This document shows positions 14,560 to 22,619 of a stretch of DNA of 64,000 nt, in pieces. The stretch is from Paractinoplanes pyxinae. Lineage in GTDB: Bacteria; Actinomycetota; Actinomycetes; Mycobacteriales; Micromonosporaceae. Within the stretch, counting starts at the first letter, position 1. Each line of letters begins with the position of its first letter. A model generated the notes under the pieces. The model did no database searches. It was not told the DNA's origin and saw nothing but the letters and a program-made list of their open reading frames with translations. Location: contig NZ_JAPNTZ010000001.1 of NCBI RefSeq assembly GCF_026626335.1, forward strand, positions 930,001-994,000, read 5' to 3'. A program made the position numbers and the translations under genes.

Positions 14560-16462
14560 GGCGGCGGGGCGCCTCACCAATACGGCGCACCTCGACTTCC
14601 TGCGGGACACCGTCACGCCGCCCGCGCAGGCCGGGCACACCTCGTACAAGCCGTCGGAACCGATCGGCGTGCTGTGGACCTATGCCGAGCCGAACGCGGA
14701 CGGCACCTACCGGCGGATCGGCGGCGGGCCGTACGACGCGGCCACCGACACGTACGGGCAGGGCGCCTTCAACTCCGACGACATCGCCCGGGCGGCCGTG
14801 GTCTACATCCGGCACTGGAAGCAGACCGGATCCGCCGCGAGCCGGAACGCCGCGTACTCGTTGCTGCGGGGTCTGACGTACTTCCAGACGACGTCGTCCG
14901 GGTTCTTCGTGCTGTGGATGCAGCCGGACGGCACGTTCAACGCGAGCCCCGAGCCGGTCGAGCTGCCCGACCCGTCCGACAGCGGTCCGTCGTACTGGCT
15001 GGCCCGCGCGATCTGGGCGCTGGGGGAGGGGTATGCCGCCTTCCGTACGGCCGATCGCGCGTTCGCGGCCTTCCTGAAGCAGCGGCTCGACCTGGCGATC
15101 GGGGCGCTCGACCTGTCCGAGTACGGCAAGTGGCAGAACATCGACGGCGTGCGCCGGCCCGCGTGGCTGGTCGTCGATGGCGCCGATGCCAGCGCCGAGG
15201 CGGTGCTGGGACTGGCCGCGTACGTGTCGGCCGGTGGTTCTTCGGCGGCGCGGCGCGTGCTGCGGCAGCTGTCCGAGGGCATCGCCGTGCTGTCGGACGG
15301 CTCGGCGCGCGAGTGGCCGTTCGGGGCGGTGCTGCCGTGGGCACTGTCCCTTTCGGACTGGCATGCCTGGGCCTCCCAGATGCCGGCTGCGCTCGCCCGC
15401 GCCGGTCAGGTGCTGAACGACAACGATTTTGTACGACCGTCAGTCACCGACGCTGCCGTCTTCACACCGTGGCTGCTCACGTCCGGCGGCCCCGACAACG
15501 GCCGGCTGCCCGCCCGCATCGACAAGAACCAGATCGCGTACGGGGTGGACTCGCGCATCCAGTCGCTGCTGGCCGTGGCCGGGGCGACCGGCCGCACCGG
15601 CTTCCGGCAGCTGGCCGGCATCGTGGCCGCCTGGTACTTCGGCGCCAACGCGGCCGGCGCTGCCGCCTACGACCCGGCCACCGGCCGCACGGTCGACGGC
15701 ATAGCCGCCGACGGCACGGTCAACCGCAACGCGGGCGCCGAGTCCACGATCCACGGCCTGCTCAGCATGCTGGCCCTGGACGCCCACCCCGACGTGCTGG
15801 CCGTGGCCCGCCAGGGCAGCATCGTCACGCGGGTCGGCTCCACCACGATCGAGGCCGAATCGGCCGTCCTGGCCGGCGGCGCCGCCGTGGTAACACCGCC
15901 GTCACCGTGGACGGGCGAATCCCAGTACAGCGGCGACCGCTACGTCCGCATGCCAGCTGGCGCCACCGCCCGCTTCACCCTGCCCGCGGCCACCCAACCG
16001 CAGTTGGTGCTGCCCGTGGTCAACCTGCAGCCCGGCTCAGCAGCGCTGACCCGGTGGACCTCGACCGGCAAGTCGCTGGGCACCGTCCGGCGCGGCGACG
16101 TGGGCCCCCAGGGCGCATCGCCGGCGCCCGGCGCCCTGCTGCCCGTCACGCTGAACGGCGAGTTGCCACCGGGCAGCACCGACCTAGTCGCCACCTCCAC
16201 CGGGGGAGAGGCAGTGGTGGACGCGGTCATCCTCGAGCCGCTGGTGTCGCGCTACGTCATCACCGGCGCCGGCCACACAACGGCCCTGCTCCGCAGCGCG
16301 TCCCGCACACCACAAACGGTGACGGTCGCCGTAGCTGGTTCAGGCCCGGCGGTCATCGAGTCCTACGACGCCACCGGAGTCCGCCGCTCCCGAGCCTCCA
16401 CGTCAGGCACGTCGGTGCGCGCCTTGGTCCTACCCGGCGGCTTCACCATCGTCCGCCGCTGA
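14480..16462 (+). CDS. Exported protein, probable (alpha/alpha)6 glycosidase-like with C-terminal beta domain
   Basis: 660 residues from ATG 14480, with a good ribosome-binding site (AAGGAGAAAG). The N-terminus MKRRSVLLGSGLALTAPLLS looks like a signal peptide with a twin arginine (possible Tat route). The next 420 residues are rich in helices (DDIARAAVVYIRHWKQTG, ARAIWALGEGYAAFRTADRA, STIHGLLSMLALDA), as in six-hairpin glycosidases. From about 455 a beta-rich part begins (GSTTIEAESAVLAGG, RYVRMPAGATARFTLP), like a carbohydrate-binding jelly roll. The family is not certain. It is the last gene of the LacI operon; its final codons, VRALVLPGGFTIVRR and stop, are the first unit of the array that follows. 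Confidence 0.62.
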   Translation: MKRRSVLLGSGLALTAPLLSSTPALSKAAGRLTNTAHLDFLRDTVTPPAQAGHTSYKPSEPIGVLWTYAEPNADGTYRRIGGGPYDAATDTYGQGAFNSDDIARAAVVYIRHWKQTGSAASRNAAYSLLRGLTYFQTTSSGFFVLWMQPDGTFNASPEPVELPDPSDSGPSYWLARAIWALGEGYAAFRTADRAFAAFLKQRLDLAIGALDLSEYGKWQNIDGVRRPAWLVVDGADASAEAVLGLAAYVSAGGSSAARRVLRQLSEGIAVLSDGSAREWPFGAVLPWALSLSDWHAWASQMPAALARAGQVLNDNDFVRPSVTDAAVFTPWLLTSGGPDNGRLPARIDKNQIAYGVDSRIQSLLAVAGATGRTGFRQLAGIVAAWYFGANAAGAAAYDPATGRTVDGIAADGTVNRNAGAESTIHGLLSMLALDAHPDVLAVARQGSIVTRVGSTTIEAESAVLAGGAAVVTPPSPWTGESQYSGDRYVRMPAGATARFTLPAATQPQLVLPVVNLQPGSAALTRWTSTGKSLGTVRRGDVGPQGASPAPGALLPVTLNGELPPGSTDLVATSTGGEAVVDAVILEPLVSRYVITGAGHTTALLRSASRTPQTVTVAVAGSGPAVIESYDATGVRRSRASTSGTSVRALVLPGGFTIVRR

Positions 16463-17240
16463 GTTCCGCCAGCCGGCTTCTCCACCGTCCGGCGCTGGCC
16501 CTGCGCGTGAGTGCGCGCCGGGTCAACGCCGGGCGGCTTTACCGTCGTGGGGCGCCGGCCCGGGGTCGTATGTGCGTGCTTCGGTTCTGCCGGGCGGGCT
16601 AATTGTCGTCCGGCGTTGACCCGGCGCGTCAGCGCGCGCCGGGTTGTGCCGGGTGGGTTCACCGTCGTGGAGCGCCGAGCCGGCGTGTGAGTGCGCGCCG
16701 GGTTCAGCCAGGCAGCTTCACCGTCGCGTCGCGCGGGCCGGGGGATGAGCGCGCGCTGGGTTGCCTGGCGGGTTCACTGTCGGGCGGCGCTGACCCGGCG
16801 CGTGAGTGTGTGCTGGGTTTTGCCGGGCGGCTGGTTTACGGTCGTGTGGCGCCGGGCCGGGCCGGGAGTGTGCTGGTTTCGACCGGGCGGGTTCGCCGTC
16901 GTGTCGCGCCGGGCCGGGACGTCAGTGCGCGCTGGGTTCTGCATGCCGGGTTCGCTGTCGGCGGTGCTGACCCCGGCGCGTGAGTGTGTGCTGGGTTCTG
17001 CCAGGCGGCGGATTCACGGTCGTGTGACGCCGAGCTGAAGCGTGAGAGCGCTGGTGCTGCCAGGCGGCTTCACCGTCGTGTGGCGTCGGGCCGGCGTGAG
17101 TGCGCGCTGGGTTGCTGGGCGGGTTCACGGTCGTGTGGCGTCGGGCCGGCGTGAGTGCGCGCTGGGTTGCTGGGGCGGGTTCACTGTCGTGTGGCGCTGG
17201 GACGGTGCGTCAGTGTGCGCTGGGCTGTTTGGTTCGGTGG
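16412..17240. repeat. About 58-bp tandem array (14 units) derived from the upstream gene's 3' end
   Basis: The anchor GGTTCACCGTCGTG, with variants, recurs near 16440, 16478, 16537, 16597, 16657, 16715, 16771, 16832, 16890, 16949, 17011, 17069, 17124 and 17180. Intervals are 55-62 bp, except the first (38). The first unit is the end of the exported-protein gene, encoding VRALVLPGGFTIVRR. The unit at 17042 would still encode VRALVLPGGFTVVWR, so units are copies of those codons. Variable spacing shifts the frame, so the array as a whole is not one gene, though short frames stay open. No other feature is seen to 17240. Confidence 0.92.
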
Positions 17241-17366
17241 TGGGCCGGTACGCCTTTGCTCTTGGGCGCAACCACTCACGCAGTCGCCGTGGTGGGGTGA
17301 GCGTTCTGGACGCGCCAGCGGCCAGCTCACCCCGCCGCGGCCCTCGGCGGGAGCGACGGTCTGTAA

Positions 17367-17472
17367 CCCCCCACCCCGCTACGACATCGTCTTTGACGTT
17401 CGGCTCTTGACCTTGACGATCCCCCCACCCCGCTATGACATCGCCTTTGATCTTTGGCTCTTGACCTTCAAG
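17367..17472. repeat. Two-copy 54-bp direct repeat
   Basis: Copies start at 17367 and 17421 with CCCCCCACCCCGCTACGACA and CCCCCCACCCCGCTATGACA; both continue to GGCTCTTGACCTT. It lies downstream of the MmpS-like gene (stop at 17511) in a stretch less GC-rich than its surroundings. Nothing else is recognised between 17240 and 17510. Confidence 0.85.
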
Positions 17473-17510
17473 TTCTGATTCTTGATCTTCGTTGGTTTGG
17501 CCCTTCAAAC

Positions 17511-18161
17511 TCAAGCCGAACATTGTGGCGCTGCGTATCTGCCTCGTTGGACTGCGTTGGACAGCTCCTTGCCGCCCACTGTGATCGAGCACGTCACCTC
17601 GCCTGTGCCGCCTCGCTTGCGTTGGGCGATCACGACCAGCGGCGGCTTGTTGCCTTGGAAGCGGAACGTGTGCTTCCAGGGCAGCTTCACCTCGCCCTTG
17701 CGGATGATGTCGCGGTCCTGGTCGGTGTAGGAGACGCTGGCTAGGTCGCCCTGGCCGGTCGACTTGACCAGGTAGACGACCTCGTCGGCGGGCGGCTCGG
17801 CCACGACAGCTCGGGTTGTGTTCGTCTGCGGCGCCTGCTTCTTGACTTGGGGCGCCGCCGTAACTGCCGGCGTTGTCACTCCGGGCGTCGGTGTGGCCTG
17901 CTCTCGTCCGTCGTCGTCGTTGAACGGGTTCAGCAGGAGGCCGCCCAGGCAGGCTACGAACGCGACCATCGCCGCCACGATCCACCAGCCGCGGGAACTG
18001 CGCCGGTGGGGCGGCTCGCCGAAGTAGCTGTCGTCGGACACAGGGGAAACGAAGGTGTCTCCGTGGTCGATCGGCGAGGTGGGGGCCGACTCCATCCAGG
18101 GGTCGGCGGGCGGCGTGTTCCGGCGGTCGTCGTTGCCGCCGTCGTACTCAGTGTTCGTCAC
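17511..18161 (-). CDS. MmpS-like membrane-anchored protein
   Basis: 216 residues from GTG 18161; an upstream ATG at 18194 would add 11. The first 65 residues are acidic and cytosolic, then one membrane helix, GWWIVAAMVAFVACLGGLLL, follows. A Thr/Pro/Gln-rich linker of about 45 residues leads to an outside domain with VVYLVKSTGQGDLASVSYTD, GEVKLPWKHTF and GTGEVTCSITVGGKELSNAV, ending PQCSA. This is the MmpS pattern (YxVxG, LPW, TCxIxVDG), in which the protein assists MmpL lipid exporters; no mmpL gene is in the window. It is divergent from the PP2C-like gene, with 51 bp between the starts. Confidence 0.7.
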   Translation of the reverse strand: MTNTEYDGGNDDRRNTPPADPWMESAPTSPIDHGDTFVSPVSDDSYFGEPPHRRSSRGWWIVAAMVAFVACLGGLLLNPFNDDDGREQATPTPGVTTPAVTAAPQVKKQAPQTNTTRAVVAEPPADEVVYLVKSTGQGDLASVSYTDQDRDIIRKGEVKLPWKHTFRFQGNKPPLVVIAQRKRGGTGEVTCSITVGGKELSNAVQRGRYAAPQCSA

Positions 18162-18212
18162 AACCTCACAGTAAGAAGCCCGCCAAGGATGCATCCTGCG
18201 GCGGCATTCACC

Positions 18213-19025
18213 ATGATCGGTGTGGAGATCGTGGAGCAGTTCGTGGCGGGCAAGACCGGTGATCCGGAGGTGTGCGAGGACGCGATCGTGGTGACCGCCG
18301 GCCACGCGGCGGTGATCGACGGCGCCACCGACCTGAGCGGGCGCCGCTACGAGGGCCGGGCGGGCGGATGGTGGGCGATGGCGGCCTGCCGCGACGCGAT
18401 CCGGCAGCTGCCGTCCGGCATCGACGCCTACACGGCGGTCGAGGCTTTGACCTCGGAGCTGGCGGCGCGTCTTCCTCCGGAACTGCCGGCGATTGAACGC
18501 CCGTGTGCCTCGGTCACTCTCTACTCGCGGGCGCGCCGTGAGGTCTGGCAGATCGGCGATGTCGGTTTCGCGTACGCGGGACTGCCGCCGGCGATCGGGC
18601 AACCCCGCAAACTGGTTGATCAGATAGCGGCGTCCTTTCGAGCCGCTGTCCTGGCCACCGAGTTCGCCGCCGGCAATCTCAGCCCGGATCGGGTGGTGGC
18701 CGACGACCCTGGACGGCTGGCCGCGCGAGCCCTTATCGGCCGGCAGGGCGTGCTGCGCAACACCACGGGACCGTACGGGTATGCCGCCATCGATGGCCGC
18801 CCGGTGCCACCGTCGCTGGTGGTCGTGCACCCGCTGCCGGCCGCGGTCGGCGGATTGGTGATCGCCAGCGACGGCTACCCGTCCATCGGCGAGACGTTGG
18901 CCGCGACCGAGTCCGAGCTGGCCGCTTCGTTGCGCACGGATCCCTGGTGCCTGGCTGGCACGAAAGGCGTCGGGCCCGGGCAGCTCAGCTTCGACGACCG
19001 CGCCTACCTGCGCATCCGCCTCTGA
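18213..19025 (+). CDS. PP2C-like protein (possible phosphatase fold)
   Basis: 270 residues from ATG 18213; ATG 18189 is in frame and would add eight. Features of the PP2C fold are PEVCEDAIVVTAGHAAVIDG near the N-terminus (metal-binding Asp positions), ASVTLYSRARREVWQIGDVG in the core (the GDS-like strand) and GGLVIASDGYP (the DG motif) near 220. The metal ligands are only partly conserved, so catalytic activity is doubtful. No TM segment. Similar small proteins are often annotated as hypothetical. Its stop touches that of the convergent GAF-PAS gene (shared TGATCA at 19023-19028). Confidence 0.5.
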   Translation: MIGVEIVEQFVAGKTGDPEVCEDAIVVTAGHAAVIDGATDLSGRRYEGRAGGWWAMAACRDAIRQLPSGIDAYTAVEALTSELAARLPPELPAIERPCASVTLYSRARREVWQIGDVGFAYAGLPPAIGQPRKLVDQIAASFRAAVLATEFAAGNLSPDRVVADDPGRLAARALIGRQGVLRNTTGPYGYAAIDGRPVPPSLVVVHPLPAAVGGLVIASDGYPSIGETLAATESELAASLRTDPWCLAGTKGVGPGQLSFDDRAYLRIRL

Positions 19026-20660
19026 TCAGCGGAACTTCTGCTGAGCGCTGCGCCGGTTGGCCCGGGCCGGCGGCTCGTTCACGTTGCTGAGGCGGGGCGG
19101 CTGCTCGCGGGGCTCATGCCCCTCGGGAAAATCCCGCATGGTCACCACGATCCCCTGGACCAGGCGGTCCTCGCGCAGGTCTCGGTACGTGGCCTCGACC
19201 AGCACGTGGTCGCCGTCGGCGCGCAGCAGCGAGCAGAAGACCACGCCGTCGCCGGGGCTGCCGAAGGCCTGGCGCAGCTGGTGGCGGTCGTCCGGATGGA
19301 CCAGGTCGTCGAGCCGGGCCAGCGGCGGAAGATCGTCGGCGCCGAGCAGCTCGCGCAGCGACGGGCTGGCGTACCGGATGCGCTGGTCCTCGTCGATCAC
19401 CACCATGATGTCGGCGCTGTTCCGCACCACCGCACGCAGATAGAGGTCGCTGTCGCGGCGGCCGACCGCCTCCATCAGCGAGATGCGGTCCAGCGCGAGC
19501 GCCGTCTGACCGGCCAGCACCTCGAGGGTGTCGCGGGTGGCGGTCAGGGTTTCCCGGTGACCCACCAGGATCAGGGCGCCGCCGCTGGGCCGGGCGACGG
19601 CCAGCGGCTCCAGCCAGAGCGGGCAGACCAGAGTGGCGTAGTCGTCGTCCGCGTCCTCGAGCCACCAGCTGCGGTGCGGCGGGCCGGCCTCGGAGCCGGG
19701 CGCCGCCTCGAGCGCGAGCCGGCGGTCGTCGGCCGCGAAGACCGTGCTGCGGACTGCGTCCGGCGGCATGAGCTGCGCGATTGCGGCGCGGACGGCCTCT
19801 TCCACGGCCGGTGTGTCGGCCGCGGCAACCAGCGCGGCGTTGGCCTGCCGCAGGCCGCGCTCGCGGGTCAGGGCCTGGCCGTTGAGGGTCACCGAGTCGG
19901 TCAGCCGGGTGATGGCCAGCAGCAGGGTGATCGCCCCGGCCACGGCGATCACCACGCCGTCGCCGACCGTGCCGTGCAGCGCCTCGATCAGCAGCACGAT
20001 CGGCGGGGTGGCGACGGAGACGCCCAGCAGCGCCGCCCAGCGCCCGAGCCGCTGGCTGGACCGCGGCACCCGGGGCTCGGTGAGCTTGACCATCGACGGG
20101 TGCAGCGCGGCCGCGCCCCAGGCCAGATAGAGCACGACAAACCCGGTCTCGCTCAGCCGGCCCGGCCACAGCGGCTGCACGATGTCGCTGACCAGCACGC
20201 CCACCGCGCCGACGACCAGCAGCACGGCCGAGAGGTTGCGGCCCGCGGCGATCAGCACCCGGGTGACCACCGCGAGAAGCAAAAGGGCCCCGATGACGTA
20301 CGCCCCGGAGACCCCGCCGATCCGGCTGGCCTCACCGACGGCGAACACCCAGATCACCAGCAGTGTCGAGCACGCGAAGGCGAGCAGGTCGATGAGCCGG
20401 GCCCGGTCGACGAGCACCGCCCCGACCCGGGTCAGCTGCAGGAGGCTGGCGGCGACCAGCACGAACATGACGTAGAAGCAGAAAGCAGCCACGTCGGCCC
20501 GGTCCAACGCGGTCAGCACATCACCCGCGGCGCTCGCCACGATCGCGCCGGCGAGCAGCAGCCAAGGGGCGACCCGGGCCGGCCGGTGACGACGGACGCC
20601 GTAGACGATGGCGGCCGCGCTGCCGGACCCCAGCAGGATCCACTCGATGACCCTCAGCAC
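19026..20660 (-). CDS. Membrane sensor with GAF-like and PAS domains, no output domain
   Basis: 544 residues from ATG 20660. About nine membrane helices occupy residues 1-255 (ILLGSGSAAAIVYGV, LIDLLAFACSTLLVIWVFAV, VVIAVAGAITLLLAI). A GAF-like region of about 120 residues follows (AVEEAVRAAIAQLMPPDAVR, LEVLAGQTALALDRISLMEA). A PAS domain comes next (ADIMVVIDEDQRIRYASPSL, LVHPDDRHQLRQAF). The protein then ends in a polar tail of about 40 residues. Sensors of this build usually end in GGDEF/EAL or a kinase; none is present here and none is next to it. It could act through a partner or be truncated; the stop is clean and no remnant is seen beyond it. Confidence 0.72.
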   Translation of the reverse strand: MLRVIEWILLGSGSAAAIVYGVRRHRPARVAPWLLLAGAIVASAAGDVLTALDRADVAAFCFYVMFVLVAASLLQLTRVGAVLVDRARLIDLLAFACSTLLVIWVFAVGEASRIGGVSGAYVIGALLLLAVVTRVLIAAGRNLSAVLLVVGAVGVLVSDIVQPLWPGRLSETGFVVLYLAWGAAALHPSMVKLTEPRVPRSSQRLGRWAALLGVSVATPPIVLLIEALHGTVGDGVVIAVAGAITLLLAITRLTDSVTLNGQALTRERGLRQANAALVAAADTPAVEEAVRAAIAQLMPPDAVRSTVFAADDRRLALEAAPGSEAGPPHRSWWLEDADDDYATLVCPLWLEPLAVARPSGGALILVGHRETLTATRDTLEVLAGQTALALDRISLMEAVGRRDSDLYLRAVVRNSADIMVVIDEDQRIRYASPSLRELLGADDLPPLARLDDLVHPDDRHQLRQAFGSPGDGVVFCSLLRADGDHVLVEATYRDLREDRLVQGIVVTMRDFPEGHEPREQPPRLSNVNEPPARANRRSAQQKFR

Positions 20661-20805
20661 GCCTAACTACTACCAGCGGCCCTGCGGCGTGTCCACGTCG
20701 CCGTATACGCAGCGCCAACAAGCCCGTCCTTACCCCAGAGCCGGCGCATTGAGAAGCGGCATTTCGTCGGATTCCCACCCACTCGTCCGCCGTTAGAGTC
20801 AGCCT

Positions 20806-21165
20806 ATGGTCGCTGACAACTCGTCGTCCGGTCATCAGGCGCAGCGTTCGATCACGATGTGGGCCGCCATATCGACGGTATTGCTGGCCGGAGTGTTGTC
20901 CGCCATCTACCTTCTCTCGCTGGGGCTCGGTGGAAGCGACCCGGTCGAGAAGCCGGGTACGTTCGGCTTCGGGAACGGCATTCTCGCTCTACTGGTCGCC
21001 ATTTTGCCCGGGCTGATCGGTACCCTTATCGACTTTTTCTTCGCAAGCTGCGTCGAGCGCCTCGGTCTCTCCGCGACAGACAAAATCGCCGCCGGCGTCG
21101 AAGAACGCCGCGCAAATACGACGCGCGGGGCGTGCGGCTCGCCAGTGATGTCGGCGTGCCGGTGA
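20806..21165 (+). CDS. Small two-TM membrane protein, probably frameshifted near its 3' end
   Basis: 119 residues from ATG 20806. Two membrane helices, ITMWAAISTVLLAGVLSAIY and GILALLVAILPGLIGTLIDF, lead to a charged cytosolic segment ending near SATDKIAAGVEERR. After about 21110 the frame loses its character (ANTTRGACGSPVMSACR, stop). A different frame then reads on to overlap the SLOG gene start by ATGA, so a one-base shift near 21110 probably splits one gene of about 170 codons. Two-TM proteins coded next to SLOG proteins are known effectors in nucleotide-sensing conflict systems; here that is only an analogy from context. Confidence 0.5.
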   Translation: MVADNSSSGHQAQRSITMWAAISTVLLAGVLSAIYLLSLGLGGSDPVEKPGTFGFGNGILALLVAILPGLIGTLIDFFFASCVERLGLSATDKIAAGVEERRANTTRGACGSPVMSACR

Positions 21166-21317
21166 GGGTGCGGGTCATAGCGCGGATGTACGCCACGAGC
21201 GATATGGGCAGCTACAGTGAACTGCCGACCTTCTTCGCCGACGATGGCCCGTTTGCTGAATTCGTTCGCAGTGATATCGACGCTGTTCACGGCCGCCAAG
21301 GCGGGGCGTTGACATGA
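21127..21317 (+). other. Probable 3' part of the frameshifted two-TM gene
   Basis: This frame reads GVRLASDVGVPVRVRVIARM, then YATSDMGSYSELPTFFADDG and FAEFVRSDIDAVHGRQGGALT before TGA at 21315-21317, which overlaps the SLOG gene ATG by 4 nt. Such coupling is what a true upstream gene end looks like. Upstream of about 21100 the same frame is arginine-rich noise, so the real protein must enter it from the 20806 frame. A GTG near 21131 could instead start a separate small protein. Confidence 0.42.
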
Positions 21318-21790
21318 GACTGCAGATCGCCGTCATCGGACCCAATGCCGAGGCTTCGCAACAAGATCTGGACGACGCTACCTACATAGGTCGCGAAATC
21401 GCCGGACGAGGCGCAATTCTGCTGACCGGGGGCTTAGGTGGTGTGATGAGGGCGGCGACCGAAGGGGCAGTCGACAACGGCGGTACAGCGGTCAGCTTGG
21501 CACCGGGTTCGGATCACCGCCATTCCCTCGACCAGAATCCGAAGGCGACGGTGGTCGTCCCGACCGGGATCGGGCAGATGCGCAACGTCCTCCTGGTGCA
21601 ATCGGCTCACGCGGTCATCGCCGTCGGGTGCAATTGGGGAACTGTGACAGAAATCGGTTTCGCCATGCGGGACGAGAAGGTGCTGGTGTGCCTGCGTCCG
21701 TGGCGGATCGAAGCCGAGCAGCCGAGAATCGCCCAGACCGCCCAGGAGGCGGTCGAGGCCGTCTTCGACGAGCTGCGCAGGATTAGGTGA
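21314..21790 (+). CDS. SLOG/LOG-like (TIGR00725-type) Rossmann protein
   Basis: 158 residues from ATG 21314, coupled by ATGA to the frame upstream. It reads LQIAVIGPNAEASQQDL, then GAILLTGGLGGVMRAATEGA (family GGxxGxMxA loop), a central strand ATVVVPTGIGQMRNVLLVQS, and CNWGTVTEIGFAMRDEKVLV (the GTxxE signature). LOG-type enzymes release cytokinin bases from nucleotides, and the wider SLOG group senses or cleaves nucleotide derivatives. This short form lacks the PGGxGTxxE motif of true LOGs, so the activity is unknown. Its membrane-protein neighbour suggests a two-part sensor/effector unit. Confidence 0.72.
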   Translation: MRLQIAVIGPNAEASQQDLDDATYIGREIAGRGAILLTGGLGGVMRAATEGAVDNGGTAVSLAPGSDHRHSLDQNPKATVVVPTGIGQMRNVLLVQSAHAVIAVGCNWGTVTEIGFAMRDEKVLVCLRPWRIEAEQPRIAQTAQEAVEAVFDELRRIR

Positions 21791-21802
21791 CGACACGAGG
21801 GA

Positions 21803-22619
21803 ATGATGGCTGGCATGGCGGAATCTCGGGACTGGAGCTTCGACGGCACTCAGGGGCAGCTGGCCGCGCGGACCTGGCAGGGGGGCGGACCCGCCGGCGC
21901 GCATCGTCGTCATCGCGCACGGGTACGGCGAGCACATCGGACGCTATGAGCGGCTGGCCGACCGGCTCGTCGCCGACGGGGCGGTCGTGTACGCCGTCGA
22001 CCACGTCGGGCACGGGCGCAGCGAGGGCGAGCGGGTGCACATCACCGACTTCGAGGACGTGGTCACCGACCTGCACACGCTGGACGAGACCGCCCGGCGC
22101 GAGCACCCGGGGCTGCCGGTCGTGCTGCTCGGTCACTCGATGGGTGGACTGATCGCCGCCCGCTACGCCCAGCGCTACGGGGACACGCTGGCCGCGCTGG
22201 TGCTGTCGAGCCCGCTGATCGGCCGCTGGGAGGGTGCCGCCCAGCTGCTGGCGCTGGACGAGATCCCGGACGTGCCGCTCGACATCACCACGCTGTCCCG
22301 CGACCCGTCGGTGGGGGAGCGGTACGCCGCCGACCCGCTGGTGTGGCACGGGCCGTTCAAGCGCCCGACCTTGCAGGCGATCGAGCGGGGCCTGGCCGCC
22401 ATCGATGAGGGGCCGTCGCTGGGCGGCCTGCCGCTGATGTGGATCCACGGCGAGGCCGACCCGCTGGTGCCGATCGACGGTTCCCGCGCCGGCGTCGAGC
22501 ATCTGCGCGGCCCCGACTACGTCGAGCGGACCTATCCGGAGGCCCGCCACGAGCTGTTCAACGAGCTCAACGCGGACGCCGTCATGACCGAGGTCGCCGC
22601 GTTCGTCCGGCGGTCTTAG
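21803..22619 (+). pseudogene. Monoacylglycerol-lipase-like alpha/beta hydrolase with a frameshift at a G run
   Basis: From ATG 21803 or 21815 the frame reads MAESRDWSFDGTQGQLAART then WQGG and is lost at a run of six G (21880-21885). Removing one G gives WQGADPPARIVVIAHGYGEH, which joins perfectly to the long frame ending at 22619. That part has the nucleophile elbow LGHSMGGLIAARYAQRYGD, VYAVDHVGHGRSEGER, MWIHGEADPLVPIDG (Asp) and ARHELFNEL (His). This is the Yju3/monoacylglycerol lipase build, about 270 residues. The extra G may be a sequencing error, a phase-variable tract or real decay. The stop overlaps that of the convergent monooxygenase (TTAG at 22616). Confidence 0.72.

Noticed and set aside
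16463..17410. Short open frames in the 58-bp array as genes
   Set aside because: They are repeats of the preceding gene's last codons in shifting frames, without ribosome-binding sites or independent codon structure.
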